From the NCBI GenBank assembly GCA_946481205.1, contig CAMLNB010000228.1, positions 1-5,774 on the forward strand: DNA of 5,774 nt, written 5' to 3'. Every line of letters starts with the position of its first letter. Position 1 is the stretch's first letter. The translations under genes were made by a program, and so were the position numbers. The stretch comes from an uncultured Kangiella sp. (lineage in GTDB: Bacteria; Pseudomonadota; Gammaproteobacteria; Enterobacterales; DSM-103792). The notes below the pieces were generated by a model. It ran no database searches and was not told the origin of the DNA. It saw nothing but the letters and a program-made list of their open reading frames with translations. Positions 1 through 5,774 of the stretch are shown one piece after another.

Positions 1-11
1 CGTCGGCGGCA

Positions 12-35
12 CCCGACCTGCTAGGTAGGGTCGGG
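12..35. other. Inverted repeat / hairpin near window start
   Basis: CCCGACC (12-18) pairs perfectly with GGTCGGG (29-35) around a 10-base loop. Inside the loop CTA (21-23) can pair with TAG (26-28). A short T-run (TTTT) follows only after about eight GC-rich bases, so it is a poor fit to an intrinsic terminator of a gene lying to the left, though that remains the simplest possible role. Confidence 0.4.
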
Positions 36-120
36 GCGGCGGATTTTAAAGGGGGCGCTGGTGGTTGAAAAGTGGTCAGGTGCTGGGTTGGTGGATTTCT
101 TTGTTGCTCAGCCCGCCGAC

Positions 121-182
121 CCTGTCGCTCACTTATGCCGTTTCCTCGCCGACAGGTTTGCCGGGTCTCGCCCCCCGGCAAA
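121..182. repeat. Two back-to-back stem-loops upstream of proS
   Basis: First stem: CCTGTCG (121-127) with CGACAGG (150-156), 7 bp perfect, 22-base loop. Second stem: TTTGCCGGG (157-165) with CCCGGCAAA (174-182), 9 bp perfect, 8-base loop. The second begins on the base after the first ends, so the stems could stack. Neither is followed by a T-tract on either strand, and the second has T at its 5' side and A at its 3' side, the reverse of an intrinsic terminator. Both lie upstream of the predicted proS promoter, so they are probably not in the main proS mRNA. Function unknown. Confidence 0.5.
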
Positions 183-260
183 GCATCCGCCCGCTCCGCG
201 CTTGAGCAATCAAAGCAGCACCTTCGCCGGCTGCGGAACAAACAAATCCCCGCCCCGCCT

Positions 261-269
261 TGCTAGAAT
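261..269 (+). promoter_or_regulatory. Extended -10 promoter for proS (predicted)
   Basis: TGCTAGAAT fits the extended -10 form TGnTAnAAT: TG at 261-262 and hexamer TAGAAT at 264-269, one mismatch to TATAAT. No good -35 hexamer is visible 16-18 bases upstream, which is normal for extended -10 promoters. Transcription would start near 276, giving a leader of roughly 70 bases before the proS ATG. The Shine-Dalgarno region of proS is weak (no clear AGGA within 5-12 bases of the ATG). Confidence 0.5.
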
Positions 270-344
270 CGCCGGCTATTCTCTAAAGACGCCCCCGGCC
301 CCACGCCGGTCCGGCCATAACGACCACGGACTGATACCCCCACC

Positions 345-2072
345 ATGCGCCTGTCCCAGTACCCGCTTTGCACTTTGCGTGAAACCCCGAATGATGCCGA
401 GCTCATCAGCCATCAGTTGATGCTGCGCGCCGGCCTGATCCGCAAGCTCGCCTCTGGCCTTTATAACTGGCTGCCGACCGGGCTGCGGGTGCTGCGCAAG
501 GTCGAGAACATCGTCCGCGAGGAGATGAACAAGTCGGGCGCCATCGAGGTGCTGATGCCGGTGGTGCAACCGGCCGAGCTGTGGGTGGAGTCCGGTCGCT
601 GGGCCAAATTCGGTCCGGAGCTGCTGCGCATCAAGGACCGCAAGGATGGCGACTTCCTGCTCGGCCCGACCCATGAAGAAGTGATCACCGATATCGTGCG
701 CAACGAAGTGCGCAGCTACAAGCAACTGCCACTGAACCTGTATCAGATCCAGACCAAATTCCGTGACGAAGTGCGGCCGCGTTTTGGCGTGATGCGCGCG
801 CGCGAATTCCTGATGAAGGACGCGTACTCGTTCCACATCAACGAGGCCTCGCTGAAAGAAACCTACGATTTGATGTACCAGACCTACTCGGCGATTTTCC
901 GCCGGCTGGGCTTGGATTTCCGCGCCGTGCAGGCTGACACCGGCGCCATCGGCGGCAATGCCTCGCACGAATTCCATGTGCTGGCATCGAGCGGTGAAGA
1001 CGCAATTGCGTTCTCGTCGGCCAGCGATTACGCCGCCAACGTTGAACTCGCCAGTGCACTGGCACCGACTCAGGCACGCCCGGCTGCAACGCAGGCACTG
1101 ACTCGTGTGCATACGCCGAACGTCAAATCGATTGCCGAGGTCACAGCGTTCTTCAAAGTCGACGCCAAGCAGACCGTGAAGACAATGGTGTTGTTAGGTG
1201 CAGCAACCGGTGAAGGTGAAGGCCGCCATCTGGTCGCGGTCTGCCTGCGCGGCGATCACGAACTGAACCTGATCAAATGCGCCAAACACCCACTGCTCGG
1301 CGCCGATGTCGAGCTGGCACCGGATGCGCTGATCAAAGAAAAACTGGGTTGCGAACCGGGTTCGATTGGCCCGTCCGGTCTGACGATTCCGGTGCTGGTC
1401 GATCGCGATGCGGCCGTACTCGCCGATTTCATTAGCGGCGCCAACGATTCGGATTACCACTACAGCGGCACCAACTGGGAACGCGACGCGGTCATCCACA
1501 CCGTTGGCGATTTCCGCAACGTCGTCGAAGGCGACGCCGCGCCGGATGGCAAAGGCACACTGACCATCAAACGCGGTATCGAAGTCGGCCACATCTTTGC
1601 GCTGGGCACCCGCTATTCCGCCGCAATGAAAGCCGCGGTGCTCGATGAGCAGGGCAAGCAGGTGATCATGCCGATGGGCTGCTACGGCATTGGCGTGTCG
1701 CGTATTGTCGCCGCCGCCATTGAGCAGCACTACGACGACAACGGCATTGTCTGGCCGGCGGCCATCGCGCCGTGGCAGGTGGTACTGGCCCCCATGAACC
1801 TCGGCCGCTCCGAAATCGTGCGCGCCGCCGCGGAAAAACTATACTCCGAGCTGCAAAATGCCGGCATCGATGTGGTGTTTGATGACCGTAACGAGCGCGC
1901 CGGCGTGATGTTTGCCGACGCCGACCTGCTCGGTATCCCCTACCGCATCGTCATTGGTGAGCGCGGCCTGGCCGAAGGCAAGGTCGAACTGAAGTCCCGT
2001 CGTGAGAAAGAACCGCAGCATGTCGCCCTTGATGGCGTTGTCGCCCAGCTCAAAACCGCACTGGCCGGGTAA
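345..2072 (+). CDS. proS: Prolyl-tRNA synthetase (bacterial type, with INS editing domain)
   Basis: Class II aminoacyl-tRNA synthetase that charges tRNA-Pro with proline in the cytoplasm (EC 6.1.1.15). The 575 residues match the usual 565-575 of the bacterial-type enzyme. Visible in order: N-terminal catalytic part with motif 1 region (about 40-75), the GPTHEE loop (107-112), motif 2 ([10 protein letters not shown] at 139-148, continuing to about 159), an insertion of about 180 residues (roughly 225-405) corresponding to the INS domain that hydrolyses mischarged Ala-tRNA-Pro, motif 3 ([10 protein letters not shown], 445-454), then an anticodon-binding domain (about 472-575). Lys279 sits in the INS stretch where E. 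coli ProRS has its editing lysine (from memory of the family). The ATG start gives the typical N-terminus MRLSQYPL. The gene is intact, and its 3' end overlaps the next gene. Housekeeping gene; identity is not in doubt. Confidence 0.98.
   Translation: MRLSQYPLCTLRETPNDAELISHQLMLRAGLIRKLASGLYNWLPTGLRVLRKVENIVREEMNKSGAIEVLMPVVQPAELWVESGRWAKFGPELLRIKDRKDGDFLLGPTHEEVITDIVRNEVRSYKQLPLNLYQIQTKFRDEVRPRFGVMRAREFLMKDAYSFHINEASLKETYDLMYQTYSAIFRRLGLDFRAVQADTGAIGGNASHEFHVLASSGEDAIAFSSASDYAANVELASALAPTQARPAATQALTRVHTPNVKSIAEVTAFFKVDAKQTVKTMVLLGAATGEGEGRHLVAVCLRGDHELNLIKCAKHPLLGADVELAPDALIKEKLGCEPGSIGPSGLTIPVLVDRDAAVLADFISGANDSDYHYSGTNWERDAVIHTVGDFRNVVEGDAAPDGKGTLTIKRGIEVGHIFALGTRYSAAMKAAVLDEQGKQVIMPMGCYGIGVSRIVAAAIEQHYDDNGIVWPAAIAPWQVVLAPMNLGRSEIVRAAAEKLYSELQNAGIDVVFDDRNERAGVMFADADLLGIPYRIVIGERGLAEGKVELKSRREKEPQHVALDGVVAQLKTALAG
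2004..2010 (+). promoter_or_regulatory. Possible ribosome binding site inside proS for the transglycosylase
   Basis: GAGAAAG lies 9 bases before the ATG at 2020 and is the best purine-rich stretch near any in-frame ATG of the downstream gene. It favours ATG 2020 over ATG 2032 (no purine stretch before it) and over GTG 2002. It is only a modest match to AGGAGG. Confidence 0.35.
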
Positions 2073-2757
2073 CCGGTCGGCCGCTTCGTCGTGGTGGTGC
2101 GCCCTGCACCGCCGCGGCTTGGCGTTTGCCTTGTCGTTGGCTGGCCTGTTGGCCAGTTTGCCGGGCCATGCCGCCCAACAAGAGCGACCCAGCGAAGAAG
2201 TGCGCTCGATGATCAAGGCGGCAATGACCGAGAAGCACGACTTCGTCGACAAGTACGAAGCCCAAGTCTGGCTGGTCGACATGACCGGCCGCTTGGCCAA
2301 GCGGGCCCCGAAAATCCCGGCAGCCGAACGGCTGCATGTGCTGCGCCGGGTCCATGCCATTGCCACCGAGTTCGATCTGAATCCACAGCTGGTGCTGGCC
2401 GTGATCGACGTTGAAAGCCGGTTCGACCGCTTTGCCGTTTCCAAAGCCGGCGCCCGTGGCCTGATGCAGGTAATGCCGTTCTGGCGCGAGGAAATCGGCG
2501 AGCCGAGCGACAACCTGTTCGATGTCGATACCAACCTGCGCTATGGCTGCGCCATTCTGAAAATCTATCTGGCCCGAGAAAAAGCCCGGCTGGCGCCGGC
2601 ACTGGCTCGCTACAACGGCTCCTATGGTCAAGGCTGGTATCCGAGCCTGGTGATGGATGCGTTTTACAACCGCTGGTTCGTTGTCCAGGACCGGCGCACC
2701 GTCAACACCGCTGGTGGTCAAAAAGTCACGGCACCGCTGGCCACGACGGCGCGTTAG
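2020..2757 (+). CDS. Secreted lytic transglycosylase, SLT (family 1-like) domain
   Basis: Predicted periplasmic murein lyase that cuts the MurNAc-GlcNAc bond of peptidoglycan with formation of 1,6-anhydroMurNAc. From ATG 2020 the protein is 245 residues. A hydrophobic segment (about 35-49) ending in PGHA/AQ looks like a Sec signal peptide cleaved after Ala51; no lipobox is seen, so it is probably soluble rather than a lipoprotein. The SLT domain spans about 115-215: catalytic Glu132 in VESRF, GLMQVMP at 147-153, and ARYNGS (from about 196) in place of the common AYNAG block. This set of motifs is diagnostic of the fold. The gene overlaps proS by 53 bases, suggesting co-transcription and translational coupling. 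The start is uncertain: ATG 2020 puts about 33 residues before the signal peptide, which is unusually long; ATG 2032 or a non-ATG start near 2104 is possible. Exact subfamily not assigned. Confidence 0.9.
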   Translation: MSPLMALSPSSKPHWPGNRSAASSWWCALHRRGLAFALSLAGLLASLPGHAAQQERPSEEVRSMIKAAMTEKHDFVDKYEAQVWLVDMTGRLAKRAPKIPAAERLHVLRRVHAIATEFDLNPQLVLAVIDVESRFDRFAVSKAGARGLMQVMPFWREEIGEPSDNLFDVDTNLRYGCAILKIYLAREKARLAPALARYNGSYGQGWYPSLVMDAFYNRWFVVQDRRTVNTAGGQKVTAPLATTAR

Positions 2758-2759
2758 GT

Positions 2760-2853
2760 CTTGTGACTGAACCCTTGTGGCTGAACTCATCTGACTAACC
2801 TCATCTGACTAACCTCATCTGACTAACCTCTTCTGACTGACGCTTCTGACTGG
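2760..2853. repeat. 14-bp tandem repeat array after the transglycosylase gene
   Basis: The core is three identical, directly joined copies of CTCATCTGACTAAC (2786-2799, 2800-2813, 2814-2827). A fourth copy, CTCTTCTGACTGAC (2828-2841), has two changes, and a partial copy follows (GCTTCTGACTGG, 2842-2853). Decayed copies lie upstream: CTGAAC at 2767-2772 and again at 2781-2786 keeps the same 14-base phase. The array thus covers about 6.5 units, beginning three bases after the stop codon. Since 14 is not a multiple of 3 and stop codons occur, it is non-coding. The rest of the gap (2854-2976) shows nothing I can name. Confidence 0.9.
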
Positions 2854-2976
2854 AGCCGTCCAGCAAGTCAGCCCCACCACATCGCCAGCAGCTCATTTCC
2901 GTTTTGGTTGCGCCCCTTACCCACTTCGCGTCATCCCGCCAAGCTGCGCTCCGATCTCTTGTTGCAGGCAAGCCAG

Positions 2977-2994
2977 CTACACTGTTGGCAACAG
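2977..2994 (+). promoter_or_regulatory. Possible promoter -10 and palindrome before the patatin gene
   Basis: TACACT (2978-2983) could serve as a -10 hexamer, giving a leader of about 20 bases before ATG 3012. No good -35 is present at 16-18 bases spacing; TTGTTG (2959-2964) is too close at 13 bases. Overlapping it is CTGTTG-G-CAACAG (2982-2994), a perfect inverted repeat with 6-base arms that could be an operator. The 9-mer CTACACTGT (2977-2985) recurs upstream of the next gene at 4188-4196. Confidence 0.35.
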
Positions 2995-3011
2995 GGACTG
3001 CACAGAACAAC

Positions 3012-4163
3012 ATGATGTCAGCAGGAAATCGCACGGCGCTGGTGTTATCCGGCGGTGGCGCCCGCGCGGCGTATCAGGTCGGCGTCTTGAAAGCCGTCTG
3101 CGAGTTGTTGCCCGATCAGAAAACCATCCCGTTCCCGATCATCTGCGGCACCTCGGCCGGCGCCATCAATGCCTGCGTGCTGGCCTGTTATGCCTCGCGG
3201 TTTCGCATCGGCATGCGCCGGCTTGAGCATGTCTGGGCCAATTTCCACGCCAGCCATATTTACCGTTCCGATTTCATGGGCATGAGCGCCAACTCGCTGC
3301 GCTGGTTCGGCGCCGTGCTGCGCGGTCGCCAGCGTACTGTGCCGGCGCTGTCGCTGCTCGACAACACGCCACTGCGCGACATGCTCAGCAAAGTGGTGCC
3401 GTTCAATGACATCGCCCCTGCGGTCAATGCTGGCGATCTGTATGCCGTGTCGGTGACCTGCTCCGGTTACAACTCCGGTGAATCGGTCAGCTTCTTTGAG
3501 GGCCATCCGGAAATCGAAACCTGGCGCCGTTATCGCCGCGCCGGTTCTCGCACCCGGCTGCAATTGCAGCACCTGATGGCCTCGAGCGCGATTCCGCTGG
3601 TGTTTCCGGCAGTCAAAATCAACCGCGAATACTTTGGCGATGGCTCGGTGCGGTTTCTGGCGCCAATCAGCCCGGCGCTGCATCTGGGTGCCAGCAAAGT
3701 GATGATTGTCGGCGTCGATCCGGTGCGCAATGAAGATCGCGGCCGGGTGATCGCCAAGAATTATCCGACGCTGGCCGAAATTGCCGGCCACGTGCTCGAC
3801 AGCGTGTTTATTGATTCACTCGATAGCGACATGGAGCGGTTGCAGCGCATTAACAACACCCTGAACAAGATCCCACCGGATGTGCGTGCTGCCAATGGCA
3901 TCAACCTGAAGCCGGTGGAAACGCTGGTGATTGCACCGAGTGAAGATTTGTCGACGCTGTCCGGCCGCTTCGCCAGAGAATTACCGCGCACCGCCCGCTT
4001 CTTCTTCCGCCGCGTCGGTATCAGCGGCCGCACCGGCTCGACCATTCTGTCCTATCTGCTGTTCGAAGCCGGTTACACCAAAGAGTTGATCGCGCTCGGC
4101 TTCGCCGACGGCATGCGCCAGCGTGACGATATTCTGCGCTTCTTCGGCAGCGAGGCCAGCTAA
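3012..4163 (+). CDS. Patatin-like phospholipase family protein
   Basis: Predicted lipid acyl hydrolase using a Ser-Asp dyad. The protein is 383 residues from ATG 3012. The patatin domain opens at the N-terminus with the glycine-rich oxyanion loop SGGGARAAYQ (13-22), followed by the nucleophile elbow GTSAG (46-50, Ser48), the ASSAIPLVFPAV block (190-201), and the catalytic Asp in DGS (Asp210). All key residues are present, so it should be active. No signal peptide or clear membrane segment is seen, so a cytoplasmic or peripheral location is likely. The C-terminal third (about 265-383) is outside the core domain and ends in a conserved-looking segment around LSYLLFEAGYTKELIALGF. Start choice: the frame is open back to a TTG at 2904, but the patatin fold begins right after the MM at 3012/3015; AGGGA (2993-2997) is a weak, rather distant ribosome site. 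Substrate cannot be told from sequence. It is separated from the upstream gene by 254 bases and probably transcribed on its own. Confidence 0.92.
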   Translation: MMSAGNRTALVLSGGGARAAYQVGVLKAVCELLPDQKTIPFPIICGTSAGAINACVLACYASRFRIGMRRLEHVWANFHASHIYRSDFMGMSANSLRWFGAVLRGRQRTVPALSLLDNTPLRDMLSKVVPFNDIAPAVNAGDLYAVSVTCSGYNSGESVSFFEGHPEIETWRRYRRAGSRTRLQLQHLMASSAIPLVFPAVKINREYFGDGSVRFLAPISPALHLGASKVMIVGVDPVRNEDRGRVIAKNYPTLAEIAGHVLDSVFIDSLDSDMERLQRINNTLNKIPPDVRAANGINLKPVETLVIAPSEDLSTLSGRFARELPRTARFFFRRVGISGRTGSTILSYLLFEAGYTKELIALGFADGMRQRDDILRFFGSEAS

Positions 4164-4177
4164 GACCGGTGCTGGCC
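4154..4177 (+). other. Stem-loop spanning the patatin stop codon
   Basis: GGCCAGC (4154-4160) pairs perfectly with GCTGGCC (4171-4177), 7 bp and GC-rich, with a 10-base loop that contains the TAA stop. There is no T-tract after it, so it does not meet the usual definition of an intrinsic terminator. It may pause transcription or protect the 3' end of the mRNA; chance pairing is also possible. Confidence 0.4.
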
Positions 4178-4187
4178 CGGGCAGCGT

Positions 4188-4198
4188 CTACACTGTAG
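4188..4198 (+). promoter_or_regulatory. Possible promoter -10 and palindrome before the signalling gene
   Basis: CTACA-C-TGTAG is a perfect inverted repeat with 5-base arms. It contains TACACT (4189-4194), a possible -10 hexamer that would give a leader of about 37 bases before ATG 4238. No good -35 is visible. The first nine bases match the element upstream of the patatin gene at 2977-2985. Confidence 0.35.
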
Positions 4199-4216
4199 TG
4201 ACCCAAGCCCATTACC

Positions 4217-4243
4217 TGTCATCCGCGCCACGCCGTCATGACA
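4217..4243 (+). promoter_or_regulatory. Possible hairpin covering the start codon of the signalling gene
   Basis: TGTCAT (4217-4222) is the exact complement of ATGACA (4238-4243), which contains the start codon; the loop is 15 bases. There is no clear Shine-Dalgarno sequence before this ATG. The hairpin is short, and its significance is unproven. Confidence 0.25.
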
Positions 4244-5774
4244 CCTCCGTCCGAACTGGCTGCATTGCAGCAAGAGCTGGCTACCGTTCGTCGCCGCGCC
4301 GAGCGCTTGGAACGCATCGCCGATCGCCGACGTTACTCGGCCCAGCTGCAAGCGGCGCTCTATCGCATCGCCGACATCACGGCGGCCGATATTCCGATGG
4401 CGGAATTTTTTCCGGCGCTGCATGCCGTCATGCGCGAACTCATGTATGCCGAGAATTTCTACATTGCGCTCTATGACGCCGATGCTGGCACTTTCAGCAT
4501 GGCCTACTTCATCGACACCGTTGACGACATCGATCCGGAAGCTTTGCAGCAAGTTCCCATCTCGCAGCTGCGCGGGACCTTGACCGGTTATGTTTTGCGC
4601 ACCGGCAAACCGCTGTTTGCTGACGAAGCCAAAATGCAGGAGCTCGTTCAGGCCGGTGAAGTCGGCCATACCGGCCCTGATTCGGTCGAGTGGCTTGGCT
4701 GCCCGTTGCGGGTCGGCTCGCGGGTGCTCGGTGCCATCGTTGTGCAAAGTTACGATCGCGACCGCCGCTACCGCGAGAGCGACAAAAAGTTACTGGTCTA
4801 TATCGCTCGCCATATCGCCACCGCCGTGGAGCGCAAACAAGCCGATGCCCAGCTCGCCGATCTGAATCGTGCCCTGGAAGCCAAAGTCGAGACCCGCACC
4901 CATGAGCTGCGCGCCACGCTTGATGCCCTGCAACAGCAAATTGCCGAACGTGAACGCAGCGAGCGCATTCGCGAAGCGTGTTATGACATCGCCGAGCAAA
5001 GCCAGACCGCTGCCGCGCTCGACAGCTTTTATGCGTCGGTGCATACCATCGTCAACCGTCTGATCAACGCTCGCGATTTTTTCATCGCCCTTTACGATGA
5101 GGCCAGCGGCGAATTGGTGCTGCCTTATCTGGTTGATCGCTATCTGGAGAATCCCGGCCGGCTGCATCTGCCTCGTGGCGAGCTGGAGCAGTCAACGCTG
5201 TTTACCGCACAAGTGCTGCGCACCGGCCAGCCGGTGATCCTGACCGCACCGGAAATGCGGCAACGGCAACCGGAACTGTATGCCGCGGGCAAAGGCCCGA
5301 ATGCCTGGCTCGGCGTGCCGCTGATCATGGACGGCCGCATCGGCGGCGCCATTGTCGTACAAAACCATGATGCCGGTAGTCGTTTCACTGAACACGATGC
5401 TGATCTGCTCGCCTTCGTCGCCTCGCATGTCGCCACCGCATTGCAACGCCGGCGCGATGCCGATTCGCTGCGACAAGCGCACCTGCAACTGAAAACAGTC
5501 AACGATCAGCTGGAGCAGCGCATCGCCGAGCGCACCCGGGCGTTGGCCGAGGCCAACGACGAGCTCGAGCAATTGCTGGAGCAACGCCGGCTGATCAATG
5601 AGCAACTGGCGCATGACGCCCATCATGATGTGCTGACCGGCTTGCCGAATCGGGCGCTGCTGCGCGAGCGGCTGGGCCACGCCATTCAACGCAATCTGCG
5701 TGCGCGCAAACTACGCTACGCGCTGCTGTTTCTCGATCTCGATCGCTTCAAGGTGATCAACGACAGTCTCGGCC
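4238..5774 (+). CDS. Tandem-GAF sensor with GGDEF domain, putative c-di-GMP signalling protein (3' end cut off)
   Basis: The frame stays open from ATG 4238 to the window edge (512 residues, no stop). An in-frame TGA at 4199 and no other ATG between support this start. Layout: charged coiled coil (5-34); GAF domain 1 (about 35-199, with FYIALYD 74-80, WLGCPL 152-157, GAIVVQ 165-170); coiled linker (200-244); GAF domain 2 (about 245-404, with FFIALYD 281-287, WLGVPL 357-362, GAIVVQ 370-375); second coil (405-458); then the opening of a GGDEF domain (HHDVLTGLPNR 462-472, FLDLDRFKVINDSLG 498-512). No membrane segment or signal peptide, so it should be a cytoplasmic sensor making, breaking or binding cyclic di-GMP. 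The GG(D/E)EF active-site loop and any inhibitory RxxD site lie beyond the window. The LDLDRFKVINDSLG form is common in GGDEF-EAL hybrids, so a C-terminal EAL phosphodiesterase domain is likely but unseen. Neither GAF shows the NKFDE motif of cyclic-nucleotide-binding GAFs, and the ligand is unknown. Confidence 0.92.
   Translation, partial: MTPPSELAALQQELATVRRRAERLERIADRRRYSAQLQAALYRIADITAADIPMAEFFPALHAVMRELMYAENFYIALYDADAGTFSMAYFIDTVDDIDPEALQQVPISQLRGTLTGYVLRTGKPLFADEAKMQELVQAGEVGHTGPDSVEWLGCPLRVGSRVLGAIVVQSYDRDRRYRESDKKLLVYIARHIATAVERKQADAQLADLNRALEAKVETRTHELRATLDALQQQIAERERSERIREACYDIAEQSQTAAALDSFYASVHTIVNRLINARDFFIALYDEASGELVLPYLVDRYLENPGRLHLPRGELEQSTLFTAQVLRTGQPVILTAPEMRQRQPELYAAGKGPNAWLGVPLIMDGRIGGAIVVQNHDAGSRFTEHDADLLAFVASHVATALQRRRDADSLRQAHLQLKTVNDQLEQRIAERTRALAEANDELEQLLEQRRLINEQLAHDAHHDVLTGLPNRALLRERLGHAIQRNLRARKLRYALLFLDLDRFKVINDSLG

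Larger units (their letters stand above)
1..344. other. Gene-free region upstream of proS
   Basis: I find no convincing coding sequence here. The one open frame of some length (61-420, +) runs into the proS coding region in another frame and has a low-complexity Pro/Ser/Arg-rich translation with no recognisable motif. The stretch holds an inverted repeat at 12-35, two adjacent stem-loops at 121-182 and an extended -10 promoter at 261-269. A further 5-bp hairpin (CCGGC 295-299 with GCCGG 305-309) falls in the predicted proS leader. Any upstream neighbour lies outside the window. Confidence 0.7.

Noticed and set aside
157..182. Intrinsic terminator
   Set aside because: The stem is strong, but no T-tract follows on either strand and the arm ends are T then A, opposite to a terminator.
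61..420. 119-codon open frame upstream of and overlapping the proS start (+ strand)
   Set aside because: It overlaps proS by 76 bases in another frame, crosses both stem-loops and the promoter, and has a Pro/Ser/Arg-rich translation without motifs. Open frames of this length are expected by chance in GC-rich DNA.
276..1112. 278-codon open frame on the minus strand
   Set aside because: It lies almost wholly antisense to proS, whose motifs are unambiguous; it is a shadow frame. The same holds for the long minus-strand frames at 1194-1730, 2050-2790, 3045-3791, 4160-4747 and 5192-5689.
2760..2853. CRISPR array
   Set aside because: The 14-bp units are directly joined with no unique spacers and are too short for CRISPR repeats; no cas genes are nearby.
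2904..3011. N-terminal extension of the patatin protein from a TTG at 2904
   Set aside because: The extra 36 residues resemble no part of the patatin fold, the glycine-rich loop normally lies close to the N-terminus, and the extension would include the possible promoter and palindrome.
2801..3034. 77-codon minus-strand open frame in the gap before the patatin gene
   Set aside because: Its start lies inside the patatin coding region and its end inside the tandem repeats; the translation shows no motif and no ribosome site is evident.
1..5774. A new defence or mobile system
   Set aside because: Each gene belongs to a well-known family with intact motifs, I saw no transposase, integrase, nuclease or toxin-antitoxin signature, and base composition looks even across the genes.

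Overview
The window looks like part of a GC-rich proteobacterial chromosome, most likely a gammaproteobacterium. The reasons are a bacterial-type ProRS carrying the INS editing domain, a lytic transglycosylase gene overlapping its 3' end, a roughly 380-residue patatin-like protein, and a GAF/GGDEF signalling protein of the kind common in that class. A betaproteobacterium cannot be excluded from sequence alone. All supported genes lie on the + strand, and I see no phage, IS element, CRISPR array, tRNA or rRNA.

Layout: bases 1-344 hold no convincing gene. They contain three inverted repeats, two of them back to back, and a good extended -10 promoter for proS. proS (345-2072) is complete and intact. 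A secreted lytic transglycosylase gene (about 2020-2757) starts inside the 3' end of proS, so the two are probably co-transcribed. A 254-base gap (2758-3011) follows, opening with an array of 14-bp tandem repeats that begins almost at the transglycosylase stop codon. A patatin-like phospholipase (3012-4163) comes next. After 74 bases a large sensory protein begins (4238 to the window edge). It is cut by the edge and has coiled coil, GAF, coiled coil, GAF, coiled coil and the start of a GGDEF domain.

Functionally the genes are a mix: translation (proS), cell-wall turnover (transglycosylase), lipid hydrolysis (patatin) and cyclic-di-GMP signalling (GAF-GAF-GGDEF). Only proS and the transglycosylase are physically coupled. 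The last two genes each have their own upstream gap with the same 9-mer (CTACACTGT), which reads as a -10-like element partly inside a small palindrome, so they may be separate transcription units with a similar promoter type.

I do not see a clearly new multi-gene system. The points most worth a second look are the 14-bp repeat array, the paired stem-loops upstream of proS, the unclear start of the transglycosylase, the duplicated GAF-plus-coil module, and the shared promoter-like motif and start-codon hairpin in front of the signalling gene.
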